Shown in pieces: positions 8,418-16,322 of a stretch of DNA of 57,188 nucleotides; positions within the stretch are counted from its first letter, which is position 1, and each line of letters begins with the position of its first letter. Under the pieces are notes generated by a model. That model was given only the letters and a program-made list of their open reading frames with translations, was not told the origin of the DNA and searched no databases. Made by a program: the position numbers and the translations under genes. Source of the stretch: Spartobacteria bacterium UBA695 (GTDB taxonomy: Bacteria > Verrucomicrobiota > Verrucomicrobiia > Chthoniobacterales > Chthoniobacteraceae); assembly GCA_002298145.1 (NCBI GenBank), contig DBMP01000026.1, positions 1 to 57,188 of the forward strand, read 5' to 3'.

Positions 8418-9278
8418 ATGACCTCAACCGTGCTTAAACGCTGCTTTTCGCTCCTCAAAGCCTGGGGGCCCGCCGTCTTTTGGATGTGCCTGATCTTTTC
8501 CGCCTCGGCTGATCGGCAGTCGGTGGCGCATTCCTCGCGCATCGTCGAGCCCTTCTGCCGCTGGATCTACCCTTCCATTACCCGGGCGCAGATCGAGAAC
8601 GTGCAATTCGTGGTGCGCAAGGGGGCCCACATGAGCGAGTTCGCCCTCCTCGGGCTGCTGCTGCTCTACGCGCTCTCGACCCGCCGGGGCGACCCTCGGC
8701 GTTGGATGATCCATGCGTGGGTTCTGGCCGTAGTCTACGCGGCGGCCGATGAGCTGCACCAGACGTTCGTTCCCGGGCGCGACGGCTGTGTGCGCGACGT
8801 TGTAATCGACGCCACCGGGGCCGCGCTGGGGCTCCTGGCGTATTATGGGTTCCTCCGCTGGCGCGACGCGCGCAAAGCGGCCCGCCCCGCCTCCCAGACC
8901 CAGGTTTTCCAGGCCGTTCCCGTGCCGCGCCCCACGTTTGCCGACCGGGTGCTCTTTACCCTCCAGGGTGAGGACTTCGAGAACAACGCCCGCGTCCAGC
9001 TGGCCATCCAGGACCGGCTGCAACGCGAAAACGGCGGTCGGCTTATCCTCGGGCGCAACCCCGCGGCGGCCCATTTGCTGCTCAAAAACACGAGCATCTC
9101 CGGCCAGCACCTGGCCCTCATCGTGCGCTCCGGACAGTTTGAGGTGGAGGATCTTGACTCTTCCAACGGGACGCGGCTCAATGGGCGACGCCTTTCCCCC
9201 TTTCAGCCCGCCCCGCTGACCGATAACGACCGCCTCGAAGTGGGCGAAGTCCTGCTCCATTTCCGCCGCTCCACGTAA
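8418..9278 (+). CDS. VanZ-FHA fusion membrane protein
   Basis: This 286-residue protein is the first gene of the phospho-signalling operon. Residues 1-155 are a VanZ-like membrane domain with the family motifs KGAHMSEFALLG and ADELHQTFVPGRDG...DVVIDATGAALG. VanZ proteins are membrane proteins of unclear chemistry, some linked to glycopeptide resistance. After a linker, residues about 190-286 form a forkhead-associated domain with canonical phospho-threonine binding residues (LGR, SISGQH, SSNGT). The ATG at 8418 fits the VanZ N-terminus; the open frame extends upstream through the terminator at 8303, which argues against a longer product. The cytoplasmic FHA domain would tether a phosphorylated partner to the membrane. 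Confidence 0.87.
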   Translation: MTSTVLKRCFSLLKAWGPAVFWMCLIFSASADRQSVAHSSRIVEPFCRWIYPSITRAQIENVQFVVRKGAHMSEFALLGLLLLYALSTRRGDPRRWMIHAWVLAVVYAAADELHQTFVPGRDGCVRDVVIDATGAALGLLAYYGFLRWRDARKAARPASQTQVFQAVPVPRPTFADRVLFTLQGEDFENNARVQLAIQDRLQRENGGRLILGRNPAAAHLLLKNTSISGQHLALIVRSGQFEVEDLDSSNGTRLNGRRLSPFQPAPLTDNDRLEVGEVLLHFRRST

Positions 9279-9301
9279 AATTCGCCCCTCTTTTTATTGC
9301 A

Positions 9302-11269
9302 ATGGAAGTCCACCGCCTCGCCTTACCGAAGGGATTCCGGCTTGCCAACTACGAGCTGACGCGCGTGCTGGGCAAAGGCGGCTTCGGCATTACCTACCTG
9401 GGCGTGGATCGTCACCTCGGGCGCAAAGTGGCGGTCAAGGAACTCATGCCCGACAGCATCGTCGCCCGCATCGAGGGGATGCAGGTCGCGGCCCAGAGCG
9501 AGGAGCTTAAAACCAACTGGGAATGGGCCAAGGGGCGCTTCCTGGAGGAAGCCCGGCTGCTGGCCGGTTTCCAGCATCCGAATATCGTCGAAGTTCACCA
9601 GTTGATCGAAGCCAACGGCACGGTCTACATGGTCATGGACTACATCGAGGGCGAAAGCTACGAGGCCCGCCTGCGCCGGATCAGCCACGAGCCCGATGAG
9701 CACAGCATGCGGCAGATGATCGAGCCGCTCATGGACGGGCTGGAGGAAGTCCACTCCACCGGGCTGCTTCACCGGGACATCAAGCCCGATAACATCCTGC
9801 TGCGCCGGGGCATCCAGCCTATTTTGATCGACTTCGGCTCCGCCCGCAAACTGCTCGAAGGCACCTCCGTGATGACCTCGCTCGTCACCCACGGCTACTC
9901 GCCCATCGAGCAGTACCAGGTGAAAACCAAGCAGGGGCCTTGGACGGACATCTACGCCCTGGCCGCCGTGGCCACGCGGGCCATTACGGGCGAAAAGCCC
10001 CCGATGTCCGCCGACCGCATGAGTGATGACGACTTTGTTTGGCTGAGCTACCGCGAGCTGAAGGGCTTCAGCCCCCTCTTCTTGCAGGCGCTCGACTGGG
10101 CACTGCGCGTCAAGCCGAGCGAGCGGCCCCAGAACATCCGGGAATGGCGCACCAGCTTCGGCTGGGAGGCGCGAGGCGCATTCCGGGGCAAGCCGTTCGG
10201 GAGCGTCATTGAATCCGGGGACAAAACCGCGCTCATCATGGGCGGGGACGCCACGACGCCCGCGCCCAAGAAATTCTCGCAGCGCATTGCCACTGCGCAG
10301 GTCCGCCCGATCGCGCCCCCGCCGGTTCCCGGTGCCGCCCCGGCCCCGGCCCTTGCCCCCATCGCCTCCGTTACCCCCAAGCCCGTGCCTGGCCCGGCGG
10401 CTGCCACGCCCGCCGCCGATGCCGGAGGGGATAAGATGAAATTCCTGCCGACCCTCGTCGCCGGGGCGCTGATCCTGGGCGGCGGCTGGTTTCTCTACAC
10501 CAACGTATTCTTTCCCCCCAGCGGCGTCACCTCCACGCACGTTCCAGATTCCCAGAACGCCCCGGTCAAAGCCGTGCCGCAAAAACCGGCGCCCTACACG
10601 CCGCTGGTCAACTCGCTCGGGATGAAATTCGCCCCCGTCGCGGGTACCGGCGTCCTCTTTAGCGTCTGGGACACCCGCGTCAAAGACTATCGGGCCTTTG
10701 TCCAGGAGACCGGGCGCGAATGGCGCACCGCCTCCTTCCCGCAGACCCTCGACGACCCTGCCATCAACGTGAGCTGGGAGGACGCCAAGGCCTTCTGCCA
10801 ATGGCTCAGCGCTCGCGATGGCCGGCAGTACCGCCTGCCCACCGACGCCGAGTGGAGCACCGCCGTCGGGCTCAAGGACGAGGGCGGGGGGCTGCCCCAC
10901 GACAAAGACAGCCGCGTCAAAGGGGCCTACCCCTGGGGATCGGCCTGGCCGCCGCCTCCCAGCGTCGGCAACTACGGCGCATCCCGCCTGATCGTGGGCG
11001 ATGCGTTTGAGAAAACCTCCCCCGTCGGCAGCTTCCCAGAGAACGCCTTTGGCCTCTTCGACATGGGCGGCAACGTCTGGCAATGGTGCGAGGACAGCTA
11101 CGATGACTCGGGCCGTCGCCGGGTCCTCCGGGGCGGCGCGTGGAACAGCAGCACCCAGGACGTCATGCTTTCCTCCTTCCGCTACTACGCCTTCCCCGGT
11201 GACAGCGCCAACAACATCGGCTTCCGCTGCGTCACCCCCGCCTCCGGGACCGCCGCCACCGCGCCCTAG
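9302..11269 (+). CDS. Membrane Ser/Thr protein kinase with C-terminal FGE-like domain
   Basis: A 655-residue transmembrane Hanks-type kinase. Residues 18-285 are the kinase domain, with glycine loop GKGGFG (24-29), VAVKEL lysine K46, catalytic loop HRDIKPDN (157-164), DFG (177-179) and the variant GYSPIEQY in place of the usual APE segment. A juxtamembrane region contains DKTALI (T309) and a Pro/Ala-rich stretch. One membrane helix lies near 380-400. Residues about 435-650 form an FGE/sulfatase-modifying-factor-type domain (FGLFDMGGNVWQWCEDSY, RVLRGGAWN, NNIGFRC) placed outside the cytoplasm. The FRYY segment has no cysteines where active FGE enzymes have two, so this domain probably binds a ligand. 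It is 23 bases downstream of the VanZ-FHA gene. Confidence 0.93.
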   Translation: MEVHRLALPKGFRLANYELTRVLGKGGFGITYLGVDRHLGRKVAVKELMPDSIVARIEGMQVAAQSEELKTNWEWAKGRFLEEARLLAGFQHPNIVEVHQLIEANGTVYMVMDYIEGESYEARLRRISHEPDEHSMRQMIEPLMDGLEEVHSTGLLHRDIKPDNILLRRGIQPILIDFGSARKLLEGTSVMTSLVTHGYSPIEQYQVKTKQGPWTDIYALAAVATRAITGEKPPMSADRMSDDDFVWLSYRELKGFSPLFLQALDWALRVKPSERPQNIREWRTSFGWEARGAFRGKPFGSVIESGDKTALIMGGDATTPAPKKFSQRIATAQVRPIAPPPVPGAAPAPALAPIASVTPKPVPGPAAATPAADAGGDKMKFLPTLVAGALILGGGWFLYTNVFFPPSGVTSTHVPDSQNAPVKAVPQKPAPYTPLVNSLGMKFAPVAGTGVLFSVWDTRVKDYRAFVQETGREWRTASFPQTLDDPAINVSWEDAKAFCQWLSARDGRQYRLPTDAEWSTAVGLKDEGGGLPHDKDSRVKGAYPWGSAWPPPPSVGNYGASRLIVGDAFEKTSPVGSFPENAFGLFDMGGNVWQWCEDSYDDSGRRRVLRGGAWNSSTQDVMLSSFRYYAFPGDSANNIGFRCVTPASGTAATAP

Positions 11270-11323
11270 GCGTGGCGAGGCCTTGTTTTTACAGTTGTTT
11301 TTTGCCCGCGGTCCCGATAGGTA

Positions 11324-12802
11324 ATGGCCTTGATGTATTCCTTCCTGCGTCGGGATTGCTCGTTCCTAGCCGTGGCGCTGGTGGCGCTTTTCGCTTCGCT
11401 TTCGGCCCGGGCTGGTTTTGACCCCTCCTCGACGCGCTCCGCGGAGACGGAGCAAACCCTCAAGCTCGAATACCGCCTCCAGCCCGACGCCCAGGTGCAG
11501 ACCGTCCAGGTCAGCCAGAACGGCGGCAACGTCGAATTCCGCCACATCGCCTTCGGGCGCGACGTCCTCAAACCCAGCGCGCTGCTGATCATGCTCGACG
11601 CCAGCGCCGGGTCGATGCGCTTCCCGCGCGACCGCACCCTGGCCGCCAATAAAGCGCTCATCCAGGCCCTCCTGGCCGAGCTTCCGCGCCAGAACCTGGT
11701 CGGCGTCTACTCCTTTGCCAATGACCTGGCCGAAATCATCCCGCTCGGGCCGCCCCCGTCGGATATCCCCCCTCGGCTGACCCGCCTCAAGGCCGACGGC
11801 CCCGGCACGCGCATCTACCGCCAGGGCATCAGCGCCGTGGGGATGCTCAACGCCACCCCGGCGGTCCGCAAGACGCTCCTGATCATCTCCGACGGTAAGG
11901 ACGAGGACAACGGCTTCACCCGCGACGACCTCGTCAAATGCGCCCGCGCCCACGGCGTCACCATCTGCGCCATGGGCTGCCCGGAAAGCGGCGTCGACAT
12001 CCCCGCGCTGGGTAATCTGGAGAAACTGGCGGCCGAAACGCACGGCCTCTACGCCCAGGCAAAAATCGGCGAGGGCAACCCCGGCGAGCGCCTCAAGACC
12101 GATACCGCTTTCGCTCGCAACGTCCTGGCCCAGCTCAATTCCGGTGGCGAGATCCAGGTCCCCCTCGATCACCTCGACCCCGCCGGGGACGTCAGCTTTA
12201 GCGTCACCACCAAGGTCGGGGAGACCTTTACCTACGTCCACAAGCGCGCCGGAGCCGCCGCCCCCGCCGCCAGCCCTACGCCCCCCCCGTTTGAGAGCGT
12301 GCCCGTCGTGGGCTCCACGCCCGCGCTCGCCGTGGCGGCCGCCTCGCCCGTGGCCAGGCCCCCCGTCCGGCCCGCCGCTGCCGCGAGACCCGCGCCGCCC
12401 AAGCCGACGATCTTCACCCCCGCCAACCTGATCAGCGGCGGGGCGGTCCTCCTCCTAATCGTTGCCGTCGTGCTCCTGCGCCTGCGGCCCGTTCCCGGGC
12501 AGGCCGTCGCCGCGCCCCAGGCCTTCCTCGTCATGCAGGACGCCGAGTCCCGCCGCATCCCGCTGGAGGGCAGCGCCATTCGCATCGGCCGCCGCCCCGA
12601 TAACGACATCGTCTTTGGCAATACCAGCGTTTCCGGCTACCATGCGGAGATCCACCTTCAGCGCGACGGCGCCTACCTCATCACCGACCTTGGTTCCGGC
12701 AACGGCCTCAAAGTCAATGACCAGACCGTTTCGCAAGCCGCGCTCCAAGAGGGCGACTTGATCGAAATGGGCGAAGTCCGTTTTCGGTTCCACCATCAAT
12801 AA
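11324..12802 (+). CDS. Membrane vWA-FHA protein
   Basis: The 492-residue protein has a signal sequence at 1-28. Residues about 80-260 are a von Willebrand A-like domain: LIMLDASAGSM stands in for the DxSxS metal site, followed by LLIISDGKDEDNGF. A Pro/Ala-rich spacer and a transmembrane helix near 367-388 (GGAVLLLIVAVVLL) come next. A C-terminal FHA domain (about 400-490) has intact binding residues (IGRRPDND, SVSGYH, GSGNG). The vWA part would be periplasmic and the FHA part cytoplasmic. In the metal site DASAGSM, the second serine position is alanine, so metal binding may be altered. It belongs to the kinase operon and probably couples an outer adhesion event to phospho-threonine recognition. 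Confidence 0.88.
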   Translation: MALMYSFLRRDCSFLAVALVALFASLSARAGFDPSSTRSAETEQTLKLEYRLQPDAQVQTVQVSQNGGNVEFRHIAFGRDVLKPSALLIMLDASAGSMRFPRDRTLAANKALIQALLAELPRQNLVGVYSFANDLAEIIPLGPPPSDIPPRLTRLKADGPGTRIYRQGISAVGMLNATPAVRKTLLIISDGKDEDNGFTRDDLVKCARAHGVTICAMGCPESGVDIPALGNLEKLAAETHGLYAQAKIGEGNPGERLKTDTAFARNVLAQLNSGGEIQVPLDHLDPAGDVSFSVTTKVGETFTYVHKRAGAAAPAASPTPPPFESVPVVGSTPALAVAAASPVARPPVRPAAAARPAPPKPTIFTPANLISGGAVLLLIVAVVLLRLRPVPGQAVAAPQAFLVMQDAESRRIPLEGSAIRIGRRPDNDIVFGNTSVSGYHAEIHLQRDGAYLITDLGSGNGLKVNDQTVSQAALQEGDLIEMGEVRFRFHHQ

Positions 12803-12817
12803 CCTCTGCAACTCACG

Positions 12818-13450
12818 ATGGAAGATTACGACAAAACCCGCCTGATCCGCCGCTCCTCCTCGCAGCCGCCCCCGCCGCCACCACCCCCCATCCCGGCCTC
12901 CGCGTCCAGAGGCGCGTCCGAGGATTTTGAAAAAACGCGCATCCTGCCGCGCCCCGACTCCGCCGAGCCCGAGCGCCCCGAGTCGGAGGCCAACCTCCCG
13001 AGCGACGACAAAACCGTCATCGTCACCCCGCCGATGCGCGCGCGCATGGGCCTGGGCGAGGCCGCCGCTGCTCCGGGCGACCCAATGACCGACCCCGTCG
13101 TGGGCTGGATCGTCGTCGTAAGCGGGCCGGGGCAGGGGAATACCCTCAAGCTCGGCCATGGCATGAACAGCATCGGCCGCGCCGAGGGGCAGCGCTGTCG
13201 CCTCGACTTCGGCGATACCGAAATCTCCCGTAATAGCCACGCCACGCTGACCTACGACCCCCGGGGCCGGAAGTTCTACCTCATGCACGGCGGCGGCCAG
13301 AACCTGACCTACCTGGGCGAGATCCCCGTGCTCCAGCCCACCTTGCTCAAAGGCGGCGAATTGATCTCGCTGGGCAAGACTACCTTGAAATTTATCGCGC
13401 TCTGCGGCCCCGATTTCGATTGGTCGCAGCAGAACGCCCCCACAGCTTAG
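12818..13450 (+). CDS. Cytoplasmic FHA protein with three KTxx[I/L/V] motifs
   Basis: A soluble 210-residue protein. Its disordered first 90 residues carry DKTRLI (T7), EKTRIL (T40) and DKTVIV (T66), separated by Ser/Pro-rich sequence including a run of prolines. Residues about 95-200 form an FHA domain with canonical residues (IGRAEGQRC, ISRNSH, GGQNLTYLG). FHA domains bind phospho-threonine and many prefer an aliphatic residue at +3, which each motif supplies. The arrangement resembles GarA/OdhI-type proteins, where the kinase phosphorylates an N-terminal threonine that the FHA domain then reads in cis or trans. The gene is 15 bases after the vWA-FHA gene and 9 before the phosphatase. Confidence 0.88.
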   Translation: MEDYDKTRLIRRSSSQPPPPPPPPIPASASRGASEDFEKTRILPRPDSAEPERPESEANLPSDDKTVIVTPPMRARMGLGEAAAAPGDPMTDPVVGWIVVVSGPGQGNTLKLGHGMNSIGRAEGQRCRLDFGDTEISRNSHATLTYDPRGRKFYLMHGGGQNLTYLGEIPVLQPTLLKGGELISLGKTTLKFIALCGPDFDWSQQNAPTA

Positions 13451-13459
13451 AACATTGTC

Positions 13460-14242
13460 ATGAAAATCGGCCGCGAGTTCGCGGGAAGACAGCTTCTCGG
13501 CGCCAGGCAACTACAGGAGGATTCCTATGCCTTCTCCATCGTTGCCGACAATGATGGCGAGGTGGAAAAGCTCCTCGTTGTCATTGCCGACGGCTTGGGA
13601 GGCCATTCCGGCGGCCACAAGGCGAGCCAGATCGCCGTCAACGCGTTTATCGAGGAATTCTTCCAGCACCAGCTTAGCGCCAAGTCCAACGACTCCTTTG
13701 CCCTGCACGAAGGCCTCATGTATGCCAACGAGTGCATCGACCGGGCCGTGCGCGATTCGGGCGGCGACCTGGAAGGCATGGGCACCACGCTCCTGGCCGC
13801 CACCGTCACGCGCACCGCGCTCCAGTGGATCAGCGTTGGCGATTCGCCCCTCTTCCTCTTTCGCCGGGGCGAGCTGAGGCGGCTCAATGCCGACCACTCC
13901 ATGCGGCCCTTCCTCGCCGAGGAGATCGCCGCCGGGCGGCTCGCCCCCGATGCCCTCTCCGTCCACCCGCAGCGCAACGTCATCCGCTCCGCGCTGCTGG
14001 GGCAGGAGATCCCGATGATCGACGAGCCTTCCGCCGCCTATCCGATGGAGCGGGGTGACATCCTGCTCTTTGCCACCGACGGCTTACAATTCCTCGACGA
14101 AGCCACGCTCGGCGCGCGCCTCTCCAAGGGCTCCGAGCTGACCGCCCCGCAGCTCATCCGCTCGCTGATGACCGCCATTGAGGACCTCAAAAACCCGAAG
14201 CAGGACAACGTGACCATCGCCGCCGTGTTGCAGGAGAAATAG
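13460..14242 (+). CDS. PP2C-family protein phosphatase
   Basis: A 260-residue metal-dependent Ser/Thr phosphatase that would reverse the action of the upstream kinase. Metal-binding and core motifs are present: RQLQEDSY near the N-terminus, IADGLGGHSGG (about 42-52), GMGTTLLAATV, VGDSPLFLFR and the terminal QDNVTIAAVLQ. Its length fits the compact bacterial type (PstP/PppA) without a membrane anchor. It is the last gene of the five-gene cluster and ends 4 bases from the stop of the convergent aat gene. Confidence 0.94.
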   Translation: MKIGREFAGRQLLGARQLQEDSYAFSIVADNDGEVEKLLVVIADGLGGHSGGHKASQIAVNAFIEEFFQHQLSAKSNDSFALHEGLMYANECIDRAVRDSGGDLEGMGTTLLAATVTRTALQWISVGDSPLFLFRRGELRRLNADHSMRPFLAEEIAAGRLAPDALSVHPQRNVIRSALLGQEIPMIDEPSAAYPMERGDILLFATDGLQFLDEATLGARLSKGSELTAPQLIRSLMTAIEDLKNPKQDNVTIAAVLQEK

Positions 14243-14246
14243 GCGT

Positions 14247-14858
14247 TCAATCCACGAACGCACAATCCCGCCGCAGCGCCGCGCGGAGCTGCCGCAGGTA
14301 CTCCCGCCGGGGAATCTCCAGCGCGCCGAAGGTGCACAGGTGCGGCGTCGTCCACTGGATGTCCAGGAGCCTGAAGCCGCGCTCGCGCAGCCGCTCCACC
14401 AGCGCGTTGAGGGCCACCTTCGAGGCGTCCGTCTCCCGGTGAAACATCGACTCGCCAAAAAACGCCCCGCCGAGCGCCACGCCGTAGAGCCCGCCCACTA
14501 GCTGCCCCTCGCGCCACGCCTCCACCGAATGGGCGAACCCGAGCCGGTAAAGCTCCGTGTACGAGGCGACGATCTCCTCGTCGATCCACGTCTCCTCCCG
14601 CTCCGCGCACCCCTTCATGACCTCCTCAAACGCCGTATTGCAGCGCACCTCGAACCGGCCCTTGCGCAGCGCCCGCTCCAGGCCGTGCGGCAGATGAAAA
14701 CGCTCATCCAGCGGCAGAATCCCGCGCGGATCGGGCGAGAACCACGCCATTTCCCCCTCCGGCGTCCCCATGGGGAAAATGCCTTGGGCATAGGCGCTAA
14801 GGAGCATATCGGGCGCGATCACGGGCGCAAAATTGCCCCCTTTACGCCTCCCGGGCAA
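14247..14858 (-). CDS. aat: Leucyl/phenylalanyl-tRNA--protein transferase
   Basis: Aat attaches Leu or Phe from aminoacyl-tRNA to proteins with N-terminal Arg or Lys, marking them for ClpS/ClpAP degradation. Family motifs are clear: LLSAYAQGIFPMG, MAWFSPDPRGILPLD, EGQLVGGLYGVALGGAFFGESMFH and ASKVALNALVERL, ending in LGALEIPRREYL-like sequence. At most 203 residues, it is shorter than the E. coli enzyme mainly at the N-terminus. The start is uncertain: a TTG at 14858, or a GTG at 14822 that lies about 12 bases after an AAGGGGG stretch and may be preferred. Confidence 0.93.
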   Translation of the reverse strand: MPGRRKGGNFAPVIAPDMLLSAYAQGIFPMGTPEGEMAWFSPDPRGILPLDERFHLPHGLERALRKGRFEVRCNTAFEEVMKGCAEREETWIDEEIVASYTELYRLGFAHSVEAWREGQLVGGLYGVALGGAFFGESMFHRETDASKVALNALVERLRERGFRLLDIQWTTPHLCTFGALEIPRREYLRQLRAALRRDCAFVD

Positions 14859-14917
14859 GCTTCCAATCGGGGTCAGGGTTGCACTGAGGCGGTTTTACTG
14901 GCAGTCTATTGGTTCCC

Positions 14918-15652
14918 ATGTCTGCCAAAGCTCCGGCCAAAACTCATCTTTTCCTCTTCGACATCGACGGCACCTTGATCGCCTCCGGGGGGGCGGGGGA
15001 GTATTCCATGCGCCTGGCGGTCAACGACATGTTCGGCGCGGATATCGAGACCGCCATTGCCGGAGTCGAGATCGCGGGCCGCACCGATCACCTCATCACC
15101 CGCAACGTCTTTGCCAAATACGGCGTCACCTGGACGGCCCGGAAAGCGGCGGAATTCCTCGATCTTTACCTGCGCCACCTGGCCGAGGAGCTGCCCCGCA
15201 AAAACGGCCGCCTCCTTCCCGGCATCATCCCGCTGCTCCAGAAGCTGAAAACCACCCCGAGCGTCGCCCTGGCGCTCCTGACCGGCAACCTCGAACAGGG
15301 GGCCAAGATCAAGCTCTCGCACTACCGCATCTGGGAATTCTTTGAATTCGGTGCCTACGCCGACGACAACTACGACCGCAACCGCCTCGGGCCCTTCGCG
15401 CAGGCCCGCGCCAAGAGCCGCTACGGCGTTGACTTCGCCCCCGAGCGCACCTTCGTTTTGGGCGACACTCCGCACGACATCGAGTGCGGCCGGGCCATCG
15501 GGGCCAAAACAGTCGCCATCGCCACCGGCGGCAACACCCGTGAGCAGCTCGCCGCGCACGCCCCGGATTTCCTTTTCGACGATCTTAGCGATGCCGACGC
15601 CGTGCTGACGGCCCTCGGCATCCCGGCCCCATGTTTGGAACCCAAAATCTAG
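14918..15652 (+). CDS. HAD-family hydrolase, phosphoglycolate-phosphatase-like
   Basis: A haloacid-dehalogenase phosphohydrolase of 244 residues. Motif I is FLFDIDGTLI near residue 15, motif II is the threonine in ALLTGNL (about 125), and motif III/IV is VLGDTPHDIECGRAIGAKTVA (about 185). An alpha-helical C1 cap lies between motifs I and II. This matches Gph/PGMB-type phosphatases acting on small phosphorylated metabolites, but the substrate cannot be told from sequence. The ATG at 14918 is preferred to an in-frame TTG three codons upstream. Its last 22 bases overlap the start of the LysE-family gene. Confidence 0.88.
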   Translation: MSAKAPAKTHLFLFDIDGTLIASGGAGEYSMRLAVNDMFGADIETAIAGVEIAGRTDHLITRNVFAKYGVTWTARKAAEFLDLYLRHLAEELPRKNGRLLPGIIPLLQKLKTTPSVALALLTGNLEQGAKIKLSHYRIWEFFEFGAYADDNYDRNRLGPFAQARAKSRYGVDFAPERTFVLGDTPHDIECGRAIGAKTVAIATGGNTREQLAAHAPDFLFDDLSDADAVLTALGIPAPCLEPKI

Positions 15653-16251
15653 GACTCTTTCTCCTAAGCTGCATCGCGCTGACGATGACGCCGGGGCAGG
15701 ACACGCTCCATATCCTCACCCGCAGCGCCACCCAGGGGCGTCGCGCTGGTCTCGTGGCCGTCGCCGGGATTATCACCGGGTGCTTTGTCCAGACCTTCGC
15801 CGCGGCGTTTGGCCTCTCGGCCATCGTCGCCGCCTCGCACACCGCGTTCCTGGCCGTGAAATGGCTCGGCGCGGGCTACCTTGTGTTCCTCGGCGCGCAG
15901 CTCGCCTTTGCCAAGCCCCGGGATGAAATAACCCCGGGCGTCATGGCTCACGCCGAAACGTGGCCCATCTATCGCGCGGGCCTTTTCTGCAACCTCTCCA
16001 ACGCCAAGACGATCCTCTTTTACCTCTCGTTTTTGCCGCAGTTCGTGGCCCCGGAGAGCGTGAACAAGACCGGTTCGCTGATCTTCCTGGGGTGCTTCTT
16101 TTCCGTGGTTGGCACGCTCTGGTGCTTCGTCATCGTCGGCTTCTCCTCGCTCGTGGCCCGGCGGCTGCGCACCACCCCCGCCATTGGCACGTGGATTCAG
16201 CGCGGTGCCGGGGTGCTCTTTGTCTGCCTGGGTGTGGGCCTGGCGGTATAA
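15631..16251 (+). CDS. LysE/RhtB-family amino-acid exporter
   Basis: A 206-residue inner-membrane protein with six predicted hydrophobic segments and the LysE/RhtB hallmarks: TPGQDTLHILTRSATQGRRAG near residue 20 and FCNLSNAKTILFYLSFLPQF near 115. Members export basic or neutral amino acids and homoserine lactones. It overlaps the HAD gene by 22 bases, suggesting coupled translation, and is convergent with lysC across a shared hairpin. Export of a lysine- or threonine-pathway product would fit the neighbouring aspartate kinase, but that is inference. Confidence 0.9.
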   Translation: MFGTQNLGLFLLSCIALTMTPGQDTLHILTRSATQGRRAGLVAVAGIITGCFVQTFAAAFGLSAIVAASHTAFLAVKWLGAGYLVFLGAQLAFAKPRDEITPGVMAHAETWPIYRAGLFCNLSNAKTILFYLSFLPQFVAPESVNKTGSLIFLGCFFSVVGTLWCFVIVGFSSLVARRLRTTPAIGTWIQRGAGVLFVCLGVGLAV

Positions 16252-16260
16252 AAAAAAACC

Positions 16261-16302
16261 AAAGACGCAAAAGCGCTCATTCCTTTGCGCCTTTGCGTCT
16301 TT
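16261..16302. terminator. Hairpin between lysE-like gene and lysC, part of a dispersed repeat
   Basis: Arms 16261-16276 and 16287-16302 pair over about 15 bases with one mismatch (AAAGACGCAAA with TTTGCGTCTTT, then GCGC with GCGC). Nine A precede it, so on the minus strand the hairpin is followed by a T run and would terminate lysC transcripts. The direct iteration of TTTGCG[CT]CTTTGCG units resembles a repeat I recall from many unrelated bacterial genomes. Confidence 0.75.
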
Positions 16303-16322
16303 GCGTGAGTTTAAAAACGGGC

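Noticed and set aside
8418..14242. Type VI secretion locus
   Set aside because: Kinase, FHA and PP2C genes recall T6SS regulation, but no tss, hcp, vgrG or clpV gene is within reach on either side.
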